A DNA stretch of 20,342 nt, taken from Desulfurococcales archaeon. Its GTDB lineage: Archaea; Thermoproteota; Thermoprotei_A; Sulfolobales; Fervidicoccaceae. The notes beneath the pieces are model-generated. The model had not been told where the DNA came from and searched no databases. It was given only the letters and a program-made list of their open reading frames with translations. The DNA lies in the NCBI GenBank assembly GCA_027048265.1, contig JALTXS010000038.1, positions 1-20,342 on the forward strand. Reading direction: 5' to 3'. Below, one piece after another: positions 1 through 6,781 of this stretch. The translations under genes were made by a program, and so were the position numbers. The first letter of the stretch is position 1. Every line of letters starts with the position of its first letter.

Positions 1-2
1 GG

Positions 3-3000
3 GTGGGGGGAGCGGGGGGACTGAGCCTCCACTTCCCTCTACGCCTAGACCGGGGGTTCTATACAGAGGTCTCTGAGCTCGGTGAGAAACTGGGGTGGAT
101 AAGGCTTCTGGACACGGGGGTTAATGTAGAGGCCCAGGTCACGGGCCCTCCCCAGGCCCCGGTTCAGCTTCTCCGGTTATTCAGGGGCATAGGTATGGAT
201 AGGGCCTTCCCTAGCTCCGGTGGCTACCTTGATATGGATGGGGATGGGGTCCAGGAGTTCCTGGTATATGGCCTGGGATACAGTGGGGAATACGACGAGT
301 ATATGTTGGCCCTCTCGATAACGAAGCCTTCACAGGGCGGCCTAGAGGAGGTTTTCGCAGACGTCATGGAATGGGGGCCCTCGCTGGAGGACGGCTCCTC
401 TCCTATAGGCTTCGCAGGGGTCAACGGCTTTGACATGGACAAGGATGGAGCGAGTGAGGTCATCGACGCGTATTACTATTACGACGGCTACGTGCTCTAC
501 ACGGCTGTGGATAGGATAGACTATGTTGGGGAAGGAGGCTTGGATCTCAACACCCTCTATCTGGACAACTTCGCTGCCGACTGGTCGGCCCTGGGGGATT
601 TCGACGGCGACGGGCGACAGGAGCTCGCGCTTACAGGCTCCTCCCTTGACCCCGATAGGGGCACCGTGGAGGGCACCATATACATTGTTGACGCTACGCA
701 TATGCAGGAGGAGGCCAGCTTCTCCCTTGACCATCCTGAGGGAACCATGGTGGAGACCGACGTCTCTGCCGGTGACATGATGGGCGAGGAGCGGGGCGAT
801 GAGCTTGTCATAACATACAACGTTTACAGACCCAACAAGCAGGAACCCGAGTTCTCCCGCCTCCTGGTTATGAAGACGCAGGGAGACAGGGCGAAGATCC
901 TGGCGGGGACGGAGGTTCCCGGGAGAATATATAGTGTATCAGTCGCGGACATGGACGGCGATGGCCTGGATGAAATGATTGTCCTTTACAGGATAGACAA
1001 GACCTACCTCAGCATACTGAAGCTGTCTCAGGGGGATTTCCAGGAACTCGCAAGAGCCCCGCTCAACCTCCCCCCCGAGGCAAGCGCTGCAGCCGAGGGC
1101 TTCGACCTCGATGGTGACGGTGTCCAAGAGGTTCTCCTGGGGTTCTCTATAGTGGGACAAGATGGCGATGTTAGGGGGGCGGGTCTCCTCGTACTGGGCT
1201 TCCTCGCGTCGGAGGGCGGCTTCACGCTTGAGGAGGCCATAGACGCCGGCCAGGGCGAGTTCTTCATACCAGTCACGGTGGACCTGGAGGGAGATGGCAG
1301 GCCCGAGATAGTGTATGTGATATACTCTCAGGGGGCAGTCCTCCTGGGAGTGGGCAAGGTAGAGAACTATGTGGACCCCACAGGCTCCGTGAGAGGGCGG
1401 GTTGTGGACGAGGAAGGAAACCCAGTTCAAGGAGCCAGGGTGAAATTATCCCTCCCACGCTCACTCAACATGAAGGCAACGACTGACGAGAACGGAGAAT
1501 TTGTGTTCGAAGAAGTCCCTGCAGGCACGTATCAGCTAGAGGCCTACTGGAGGGCGCCCGAGGGCCTGAGGCATGAAAGGGTGCTCGTAGAAGTCAAGCC
1601 AGGCCAGGAGACCCAGGCAACCCTAACTATGAACCCGAAGCCACAGCCCGCCCAGACGACAAGCTCACCCACACAGACAACATATCCGCAGGATACCGAT
1701 ACCCAAGCCATAACGACGCAGCAACCACCAGCTACTCAAGCTCCGACGCAAACCACTATGGGGACCCAAACAACTAGCGCAGAGACGACGACGTCTGAAG
1801 CTCAGGGGAGCTCTTCACATTATGGAACCCAAGAGACGATAACACAAACAAGCCAGCCCAGCATAACACAAGAAACAAGCCCACCCCCATCAACGGTTGC
1901 TCAACCATCCACATCACAGCAAAGTGTGGAGGAAACGGCTCAGACAGCACAGCCTGGACAGGCATCACTATCTTCCACAGGCCAAGCCGGAACAGTCCAA
2001 ACCAGCACCCCGGCAGGCGCTATTACAAGCACCTTAACGGAGACATCGACTCAAGCGGAACGCGAACCCCAGGGCGGGGGGCCTTCGCTCTTCCTATACG
2101 TGCAGGTGCTAATCGTGGCGGGTTTGGCCCTGGCAGTGCTCCTCCTTAGAAAGAAGAGGGGTGCTGCGGTGGTCGCGTTTTTCTTCATCACTGCTTTCAC
2201 ACAACCCTTGGCAGCGGTTACCGAGGCCCAGGGTGAGGCGCCACCCGCTCCTCCTGTATGGGTATATCCTGGGCTAAGGGTGTCCTACTATGTGTTCTCG
2301 GGTAGCAGTGTTAGTGCCCCGTGGAAAATGGGGGGTTTCGCGAACATCAATGTCATGGGCCTCGAAGGGGACGAGGAGGTGCCGGTGCCCGAGGATATTG
2401 GAAGAGTAAGCGTTATTCCCGGCTTCGAAGTCTACGTGGTGGTTGAAACCGCTCCTGGCAGGGTTGTGGCGAGAAGCGTTGAATGGGGTATTCAGAACAA
2501 CATGGTGCTGGAAGGCAGTGTGAAGAAGCGAGAGATTGAAATGAGGCCCCTCAACAGGGTCTTCAACGGGGTCTTCTGGATAGATGCTAGGCTGATAGCG
2601 GGTGCGAGAGAGGGGGATAGGATAGAAATACCCACGAGCAGGGGGCCTGTCTCCTACAAGGTTTTGCTTGCTGGTGAGTATGACCTCTCCCCACAGGCCA
2701 GGGGACGTGACAGCCTAGCGGAGAACACGCAGGGACTAGCACCACTGCTTCCCCTCCCCCCGGGCAGTGTGAGGGATGTGGTGGTCCTACAGGGAAGCCT
2801 AAGAGTGGGCCAGACACCCTATACCCACACTATCATAGTCGATAGGGAGACAGGCCTAATCCTCGCCGAGTCCCTCGGGAGTGTTACAGGCGGCGTAGGC
2901 CAAGGGGGACAGCTGGGTCCTATTAAGAACGTCCTCTATTCAAGGCAGCTTTCAGAAGTCTATCTCGACCTTGAGGACAAGCTGCCACCCTATTACACAT

Positions 3001-4058
3001 ATAAGCAGGACCAGTACATTCACCCGGGCTACATGGTGTCCTTCGCCGCCGCAGTATTCTCCCTTCAAGCAGCGTACATGTACAACTCCCTCTACGTTAT
3101 AGAGGGTGTTTACAAGGACAGGCTCCTGACACTGGAATTATCCAAGCTTGTTCTGAGCAACATGCAGACACTGGGAGGGATGACGATGTACATGGTGGAA
3201 AAGCAGACGGGGAACGCCCTCGTAATGACATCTAGGCCCTACTCACCCCAGTCGCCCCCCATGCCCCCAGAGGGTACCCGGGTGCACAACACGTTCCTCT
3301 ACATAGGGAGAGATGCCGGCAAGCAGACCGTTGAGATAGAGGGACGCATGTACGAGCTAAGGGATAGGGGGACCGTGAGCATAGTGACAAGCCAGGGTAC
3401 AGAGGAGGCCGTCGAGGCATACATATATACAGGTACCTCCAGGCCCGAAGAACCGTTCTCCTTGGGAATGCTCGCGTACAACGAGCATGGGCTCCTGGTA
3501 CACTACATGCCACTAATATACGGAGTCTCCATAGGGGAAATGGCACAACAGGCACAGGTGCAGGCACAGTACACTAACACGATTGACCTCCTCAGGGAGG
3601 TGCCCCTAACCCAGCCCCAGAAGCTAGGACCATTGAATGCTCCTAGCGGAATTGCTGGTTCGCCGCAGGAACAAGAACCCGCAGAACAACAGGGTCAGGA
3701 GCTTGAGAACCCTGTTCCCGTCGACAATCAGGTGAATCTACAGGAGGAGCAAGAGCAGGGCCCAGTTACCCAAGCATTGAATAACCCAGGACAAGCGGGC
3801 TCTAGCAATACTATTCCTGGGACACCTGCAGAGACAGTAACGGTCACAGTTACCCTGACGGAGACCCAGAATGTGGGAGTTGGAAAACCAAGCAATGTTT
3901 CTACGGAAGCACAAGAGTCCTCGAGCAATAAGGAGGAGTCAACCCATAATGGGGCAGGTGGAGGTGGTTTTGAGAGGATTGTATCACCTGTACTGACCTT
4001 GGTAACAGTTGTGCTTGCGGTCTACCTATTGAGGCTCTTTGTCACACGGAGACACTAG
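3..4058 (+). CDS. Giant two-ectodomain surface protein (5' partial): beta-propeller, CarboxypepD_reg-like domain, stalks and three membrane segments
   Basis: The reading frame is open from the window edge. The first residues do not resemble a signal peptide, so the true start is probably upstream. Seven DxDxDG-type loops start near residues 77, 144, 199, 258 (degenerate), 316, 368 and 427. Their 52-67 residue spacing fits a seven-bladed FG-GAP/VCBS-like propeller with Ca sites. A carboxypeptidase-regulatory-like beta sandwich (GSVRGRVVDEEGNPVQGARV) spans about 461-544, followed by a Thr/Gln/Ser/Pro-rich stalk to about 690. A membrane segment (about 697-715) ends in RKKRG. A second hydrophobic stretch (721-739) follows at once and resembles a signal sequence ending near AVTEAQG. 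Residues about 745-1210 form an unrecognised beta-rich domain. A Gln/Glu/Thr-rich stalk (about 1210-1320, with TVTVTVTLTET) and a final membrane anchor ending LLRLFVTRRH complete it. Likely displayed on the cell surface; ligand unknown. Confidence 0.85.
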   Translation: MGGAGGLSLHFPLRLDRGFYTEVSELGEKLGWIRLLDTGVNVEAQVTGPPQAPVQLLRLFRGIGMDRAFPSSGGYLDMDGDGVQEFLVYGLGYSGEYDEYMLALSITKPSQGGLEEVFADVMEWGPSLEDGSSPIGFAGVNGFDMDKDGASEVIDAYYYYDGYVLYTAVDRIDYVGEGGLDLNTLYLDNFAADWSALGDFDGDGRQELALTGSSLDPDRGTVEGTIYIVDATHMQEEASFSLDHPEGTMVETDVSAGDMMGEERGDELVITYNVYRPNKQEPEFSRLLVMKTQGDRAKILAGTEVPGRIYSVSVADMDGDGLDEMIVLYRIDKTYLSILKLSQGDFQELARAPLNLPPEASAAAEGFDLDGDGVQEVLLGFSIVGQDGDVRGAGLLVLGFLASEGGFTLEEAIDAGQGEFFIPVTVDLEGDGRPEIVYVIYSQGAVLLGVGKVENYVDPTGSVRGRVVDEEGNPVQGARVKLSLPRSLNMKATTDENGEFVFEEVPAGTYQLEAYWRAPEGLRHERVLVEVKPGQETQATLTMNPKPQPAQTTSSPTQTTYPQDTDTQAITTQQPPATQAPTQTTMGTQTTSAETTTSEAQGSSSHYGTQETITQTSQPSITQETSPPPSTVAQPSTSQQSVEETAQTAQPGQASLSSTGQAGTVQTSTPAGAITSTLTETSTQAEREPQGGGPSLFLYVQVLIVAGLALAVLLLRKKRGAAVVAFFFITAFTQPLAAVTEAQGEAPPAPPVWVYPGLRVSYYVFSGSSVSAPWKMGGFANINVMGLEGDEEVPVPEDIGRVSVIPGFEVYVVVETAPGRVVARSVEWGIQNNMVLEGSVKKREIEMRPLNRVFNGVFWIDARLIAGAREGDRIEIPTSRGPVSYKVLLAGEYDLSPQARGRDSLAENTQGLAPLLPLPPGSVRDVVVLQGSLRVGQTPYTHTIIVDRETGLILAESLGSVTGGVGQGGQLGPIKNVLYSRQLSEVYLDLEDKLPPYYTYKQDQYIHPGYMVSFAAAVFSLQAAYMYNSLYVIEGVYKDRLLTLELSKLVLSNMQTLGGMTMYMVEKQTGNALVMTSRPYSPQSPPMPPEGTRVHNTFLYIGRDAGKQTVEIEGRMYELRDRGTVSIVTSQGTEEAVEAYIYTGTSRPEEPFSLGMLAYNEHGLLVHYMPLIYGVSIGEMAQQAQVQAQYTNTIDLLREVPLTQPQKLGPLNAPSGIAGSPQEQEPAEQQGQELENPVPVDNQVNLQEEQEQGPVTQALNNPGQAGSSNTIPGTPAETVTVTVTLTETQNVGVGKPSNVSTEAQESSSNKEESTHNGAGGGGFERIVSPVLTLVTVVLAVYLLRLFVTRRH
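2156..2171 (+). promoter_or_regulatory. Possible internal ribosome binding site and GTG start inside the giant surface protein
   Basis: GAGGGGTG at 2156-2163 lies five bases before an in-frame GTG (2169-2171, residue 723 of the long frame). Initiation here would give a separate 629-residue protein that begins with a signal-peptide-like stretch (MVAFFFITAFTQPLAAV) and keeps the whole second ectodomain. This is an inference. The frame is continuous, so the long fusion can also be made by simple read-through. Confidence 0.3.
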
Positions 4059-4085
4059 GAAACTATGCTGGCTGCCGGGATGAGC

Positions 4086-4670
4086 CTAGGCGGCCTCCCT
4101 CAGGCACAGGTGTAACCTTGGTTTGCCCCCTTCTTCCAAGGCCTTCTTAAGAGCATCAGAGATGCACTGGTGGTCAATGTAGCGTCTGTTCCTACAAGTT
4201 TCCAGGAGTTTGACGGCCCGCTTTACAATACGTACATGGCTGGGAATGTTCCCCTCCTGCAGCTTGACGAGGGCTGCCGCGAGGTTTATGAGGCCCGCCA
4301 GGCAATTGTCCTTGTTTTGCCGCCATATATTCTCGAGGGCCTCGTGAGCCTCCCAGTACCTCTCAGTCCACATGAAGTAAACGTAGCTGACAAGCGCGTC
4401 TTCAAGGCAAGATGGTGGAGTCTGGTCAACGTTCCTCACCTCCCTTACCACAAGGCCCCTGTTCATTATTTCCTCGAGCAACTCCAGGGGCCTCCGCGTC
4501 AGTATGACGAGTTCAACGTGGTTGCTTGCCTTCCTCAGGGTCCTCTTGCCAAACTTTTTTGTAAAAAACCTCAGCTCTTCAAGAACTGCATTGTCACTGG
4601 GCGGCTCCATGAGTATGACGTATCTCTCCTCCCTCTCCTCCAATCCCTGCACCTTCTCGAAGTGCTCCAA
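4086..4670 (-). CDS. DUF309 family protein with extra N-terminal domain
   Basis: 194 residues from a TTG start. The C-terminal half carries the DUF309 signature: ERYWEAHEALENIWR at 103-117 with the conserved His-Glu pair (H109/E110), then a helix GLINLAAALVKLQEGN at about 126-141. DUF309 proteins are small helical proteins of unknown function. The N-terminal 90 residues, a predicted alpha/beta region with a hydrophobic strand VELVILTRR at 52-60, lie outside that domain and I cannot assign them. No SD precedes the TTG. A TATA-like box sits about 26 bp upstream, so the mRNA is probably leaderless. The gene converges on the giant surface-protein gene with a 27-bp gap and lies 54 bp downstream of the flavoprotein gene. 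A plus-strand frame over the same region has no recognisable domain. Confidence 0.82.
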   Translation of the reverse strand: MEHFEKVQGLEEREERYVILMEPPSDNAVLEELRFFTKKFGKRTLRKASNHVELVILTRRPLELLEEIMNRGLVVREVRNVDQTPPSCLEDALVSYVYFMWTERYWEAHEALENIWRQNKDNCLAGLINLAAALVKLQEGNIPSHVRIVKRAVKLLETCRNRRYIDHQCISDALKKALEEGGKPRLHLCLREAA

Positions 4671-4690
4671 GAGATTGACTTAAGTAAACA

Positions 4691-4700
4691 AAAATTTAAG
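4691..4700 (-). promoter_or_regulatory. TATA box for the DUF309 gene
   Basis: On the minus strand this reads CTTAAATTTT. Its centre lies about 26 bp before the first base of the TTG start at 4670, the archaeal TATA-to-transcription-start distance. That implies a leaderless transcript and explains why no SD is seen. It sits in the short gap after the upstream flavoprotein gene, so the two genes are probably transcribed independently. Confidence 0.6.
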
Positions 4701-4724
4701 GATTAGCAGCTATGCTCAAGAAAT

Positions 4725-6110
4725 CTAGGCCTTCCTAGGCTCCTCCCCCAGGCTCCTCATGAGGAGGCGGGCTCCAACAATCAGGGGGTCCCATACGGGG
4801 TTGAGGGGAGGAGCGTATCCCACGTCGGTGTAGAACAGGTCCCAGACAGTGCCCCCTGTGGTCAGCAGTCCTGCTACCACGTTTATCCTCCACAGCACAC
4901 TCTCGGCCTCTCCTAGGGCTTGGGCTCCGAGAAGCCTGCCCGTGTCAGCGTCGGCTACTAGTTTTAGGTAAATCCTTTTCCTACCAGGTATGTAGTGGGC
5001 TCTGCTGCCCCCCTCAAGGCTGGCCTCGATGGGGTTGAACCCCTCTTCCTCGGCCTCTTGTTTGCTGAGACCGGTTCTCGCCGCCACCATTTCGAAGACC
5101 TTGAAGGTGCTCGTCCCCACAGCTCCAGGGAATACCGCTTTGCCGCCGCCTATGTTTGTCCCTGCAACGTAGCCCATCTTGTTCGCGACTTGCGCGAAGG
5201 GCATCCATGCGGGCTTCCCGGTGACAAGGTTTCTTGTCTCAACGGCATCGCCTACAGCGTAGACGTTCTCCAAGCTGGTCCTCATGCGCTCGTCCACTCT
5301 AATGGCACCTGTGGGCCCCAGCTCTACGCCCAGCTGTCGGGCCAGGTCGGTGTTGGGCTCAATGCCCACCCCCACCACGAACATGTCGGCCTCAATGTCA
5401 CCAATGTCCGTTTCAACCGACTTTACCTTCCCCCCGTCGAGCTTGAAGCCCTTCACCGGAGCGCCCTTTATCACCTCAATGCCCTTCTCTCTAAGGTAGG
5501 TCTCCAGCTTCTCCGCAAGATCGGGGTCGAGGGCCCTTGGGGCTACTTGGGGCAGGGCCTCTACAAGCGTCACCCTGAGACCCAGCTCTGCGAGGTTCTC
5601 CACCATCTCCAGACCAACGTATCCGGAGCCCACAACAACCGCACGGGAGCCCTCCCTAAGCCTTAGGGCGTATCTCCTAATCTCCTCCCCAGTGTCCAGG
5701 TGCTTTATGTAGAATGCATTCTCGGCCTCGCTGAGCTCGGGCCATATCTTGGGAGCTCTGCTCCTCGCGCCCGTCGCTAGGACCAACACATCCCAGTTGA
5801 GCTCCTCCTCACCATTAGGCCCCTCGAGCACTGCCGTGCGGCCACTCGCGTCTAGCTTCAGGACCCTCGTGTGCAACCTTACGTCAATGCCCCGTTTGCT
5901 CCGAAACTCCTCCGCCGTAATCTGTACCAGGTCGTCCAGCCTCTTGACAACACATCCCACATAGTAGGGCAAGCCGCAGAAAGCGAAGCTCACCCAACCC
6001 GAGGCCTCGGCCACGGTTATGTTAAGCTTCTTGTTGAGACGCTTGGCACGCGAGGCGGTGGCCATTCCAGCGGCGCCGCCCCCAACTATCAGAACCCTCT
6101 TCGCCTCCAA
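4725..6110 (-). CDS. CoA-disulfide reductase / NAD(P)H oxidase-like flavoprotein
   Basis: 461 residues; a class of the FAD-dependent pyridine nucleotide-disulfide oxidoreductases that reduce CoA disulfide (or O2/polysulfide) with NAD(P)H in the cytoplasm. Visible: N-terminal FAD site VLIVGGGAAG (G10-G15), the redox-active cysteine in SFAFCGLPYYVG (C45), ATGARSRAP near 112, NAD(P)H site VVVGSGYVGLE (about 159-169), second FAD motif VYAVGDA (about 283-289), and a C-terminal dimerisation domain with the family motif DVGYAPPLNPVWDP (about 429-442), whose Tyr takes part in catalysis in characterised CoA-disulfide reductases. A second cysteine (C53) lies close to C45. I chose the TTG at 6110 because a perfect GGAGGTG (6119-6125) precedes it by eight bases and the protein then starts at the FAD fold. 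An upstream TTG at 6146 would add 12 residues. Whether the physiological substrate is CoA disulfide, polysulfide or oxygen cannot be told from sequence. Confidence 0.9.
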   Translation of the reverse strand: MEAKRVLIVGGGAAGMATASRAKRLNKKLNITVAEASGWVSFAFCGLPYYVGCVVKRLDDLVQITAEEFRSKRGIDVRLHTRVLKLDASGRTAVLEGPNGEEELNWDVLVLATGARSRAPKIWPELSEAENAFYIKHLDTGEEIRRYALRLREGSRAVVVGSGYVGLEMVENLAELGLRVTLVEALPQVAPRALDPDLAEKLETYLREKGIEVIKGAPVKGFKLDGGKVKSVETDIGDIEADMFVVGVGIEPNTDLARQLGVELGPTGAIRVDERMRTSLENVYAVGDAVETRNLVTGKPAWMPFAQVANKMGYVAGTNIGGGKAVFPGAVGTSTFKVFEMVAARTGLSKQEAEEEGFNPIEASLEGGSRAHYIPGRKRIYLKLVADADTGRLLGAQALGEAESVLWRINVVAGLLTTGGTVWDLFYTDVGYAPPLNPVWDPLIVGARLLMRSLGEEPRKA

Positions 6111-6145
6111 GACATGGGCACCTCCGAAAACAAACCATAAACACA

Positions 6146-6164
6146 ATTAAAGGTGGTTTCACAA
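6146..6164 (-). promoter_or_regulatory. Promoter element of the flavoprotein gene, shared with the gene at 12955-13899
   Basis: Read on the minus strand this is TTGTGAAACCACCTTTAAT. The TTTAAT end is TATA-like and would place transcription near 6123, giving a very short leader that just includes the SD at 6119-6125. The same 19-bp sequence with only two changes occurs at 13957-13975, upstream of the Met/His-rich protein gene. A general TATA box explains only the last six to eight bases. The conserved TTGTGA and CCACC parts suggest a regulator site or an extended recognition element. Confidence 0.55.
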
Positions 6165-6318
6165 GTAGGTCTCTAGCCCCTAGGAAGGATTTTATATCAA
6201 TTGTTAGAATTACGTCTAGGATATCCTCGGGTTCTATCCAAGTTGCTCAAGCGCCTGTGCCTAAATGTTGGGTTACTATCTTGTTATGAGTGGTGTTTCC
6301 ATTCCACGCGTAATCATG

Positions 6319-6329
6319 ATATTAAAAAG
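6319..6329 (+). promoter_or_regulatory. TATA-like box upstream of a structured region
   Basis: ATATTAAAAAG on the plus strand. The usual archaeal spacing of about 26 bp would start a transcript near 6351, nine bases before the nested hairpin at 6360-6430. No open reading frame follows, so if it is active the product would be an untranslated RNA. Confidence 0.3.
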
Positions 6330-6359
6330 ATGCCACGCCCGTATCCATGATTTTGACAC

Positions 6360-6430
6360 GAGTAGATGCGTGCAGGCGACCCATATTGGGGTCAATAACC
6401 CTGCACCTAAGAAGCCTTTCACATCTACTC
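6360..6430 (+). ncRNA. Candidate structured RNA or DNA element: three nested stems
   Basis: The outer stem is a perfect 9-bp repeat, GAGTAGATG (6360-6368) with CATCTACTC (6422-6430). Inside it, GTGCAGG (6370-6376) pairs with CCTGCAC (6400-6406). Innermost, GACCC (6378-6382) pairs with GGGTC (6389-6393) around a six-base loop. The three stems stack in order, with an asymmetric 15-base loop on the 3' side between the outer and middle stems. A TATA-like box lies about 26 bp before the expected 5' end. It does not match tRNA, and the loop sizes do not fit a canonical archaeal H/ACA guide. The strand is assigned only from the upstream TATA-like box. It could instead be a protein-binding DNA site. 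Confidence 0.3.
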
Positions 6431-6448
6431 TATAATTAAGCGCTAGAA

Positions 6449-6504
6449 GGTGCTTTGACTAATCGCCACGGTCACGTGTTCTTAGGCTTTCAGTCGAAAG
6501 CACC
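6449..6504. repeat. Imperfect long inverted repeat
   Basis: GGTGCTTTGACT (6449-6460) is the reverse complement of AGTCGAAAGCACC (6492-6504) except for a single extra base, giving a 12-bp stem with one bulge around a 31-base loop. The loop holds CACG (6467-6470) and CGTG (6475-6478), which can form a further 4-bp hairpin, and a CACGTG palindrome. It lies 18 bp beyond the nested element at 6360-6430 and may be a second part of the same element. Confidence 0.4.
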
Positions 6505-6668
6505 GTCCCTCTGGCTTCTGTAGAAAATAAGTAGTAGATATGGATAGCATGTCAACCACCCAAGATTACAAGGCATGGAAGGACTCACACGGCTCTCTAT
6601 GTCCTCAATAAAATGGTGGAAAATGGGAAAATGAATACTCTGGAAAGGCTGCCTGGGGTCCCTCGAGG

Positions 6669-6687
6669 ATCCTATCAGTCTTAGGAT
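6669..6687. repeat. Short perfect hairpin
   Basis: ATCCTA (6669-6674) and TAGGAT (6682-6687) form a perfect 6-bp stem with a 7-base loop. No T-run follows on either strand, so a terminator role is not supported. Confidence 0.3.
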
Positions 6688-6689
6688 GG

Positions 6690-6751
6690 CGTGCATTCAC
6701 TGTGTATGTGGATAGAAAGCTGAACTCACTCCACTGGTTTCCTTGCACGCA
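6690..6751. repeat. Distant 7-bp inverted repeat
   Basis: GCGTGCA (about 6689-6695) and TGCACGC (about 6744-6750) are exact reverse complements separated by roughly 48 bases. On its own this could be chance. It is listed because it adds to the repeats clustered in this spacer. Confidence 0.25.
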
Positions 6752-6781
6752 CTCGAAGGGATCTGTATCAGGTCATGAGGG

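Larger units (their letters stand above)
6165..6781. other. Long spacer with inverted repeats and no convincing gene
   Basis: About 617 bp between the flavoprotein promoter and the PEBP gene. It is visibly richer in A+T than the coding parts. It holds no frame with an SD and recognisable protein: the longest candidate (68 codons, minus, 6490-6696) has no SD and no domain. It does contain strong inverted repeats at 6360-6430, 6449-6504, 6669-6687 and 6690-6751, and TATA-like stretches at 6190-6199, 6319-6329 and 6429-6440. I found no tRNA, C/D-box pair or transposase remnant by eye. It could hold a small RNA or be a decayed region. Confidence 0.5.

Noticed and set aside
1630..2080. Thr/Gln-rich repetitive stretch considered as a DNA repeat array
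   Set aside because: The codons vary and there is no fixed repeat unit; it is a low-complexity protein stalk.
4170..4706. 178-codon plus-strand frame
   Set aside because: It lies opposite the DUF309 gene, whose conserved WEAHE-type motif and promoter show that the minus strand is coding; the plus frame has no domain or SD.
4995..5666. 223-codon plus-strand frame
   Set aside because: Antisense shadow of the flavoprotein gene, which has all family motifs.
6220..6260. Possible tRNA T-arm (GGTTCTATCC)
   Set aside because: The loop does not match GTTCRANNC, the flanking bases do not pair, and no acceptor or anticodon stem can be built.
6490..6696. 68-codon minus-strand frame in the long spacer
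   Set aside because: No SD before its ATG, no recognisable motif and odd composition; it overlaps inverted repeats that extend across both strands.
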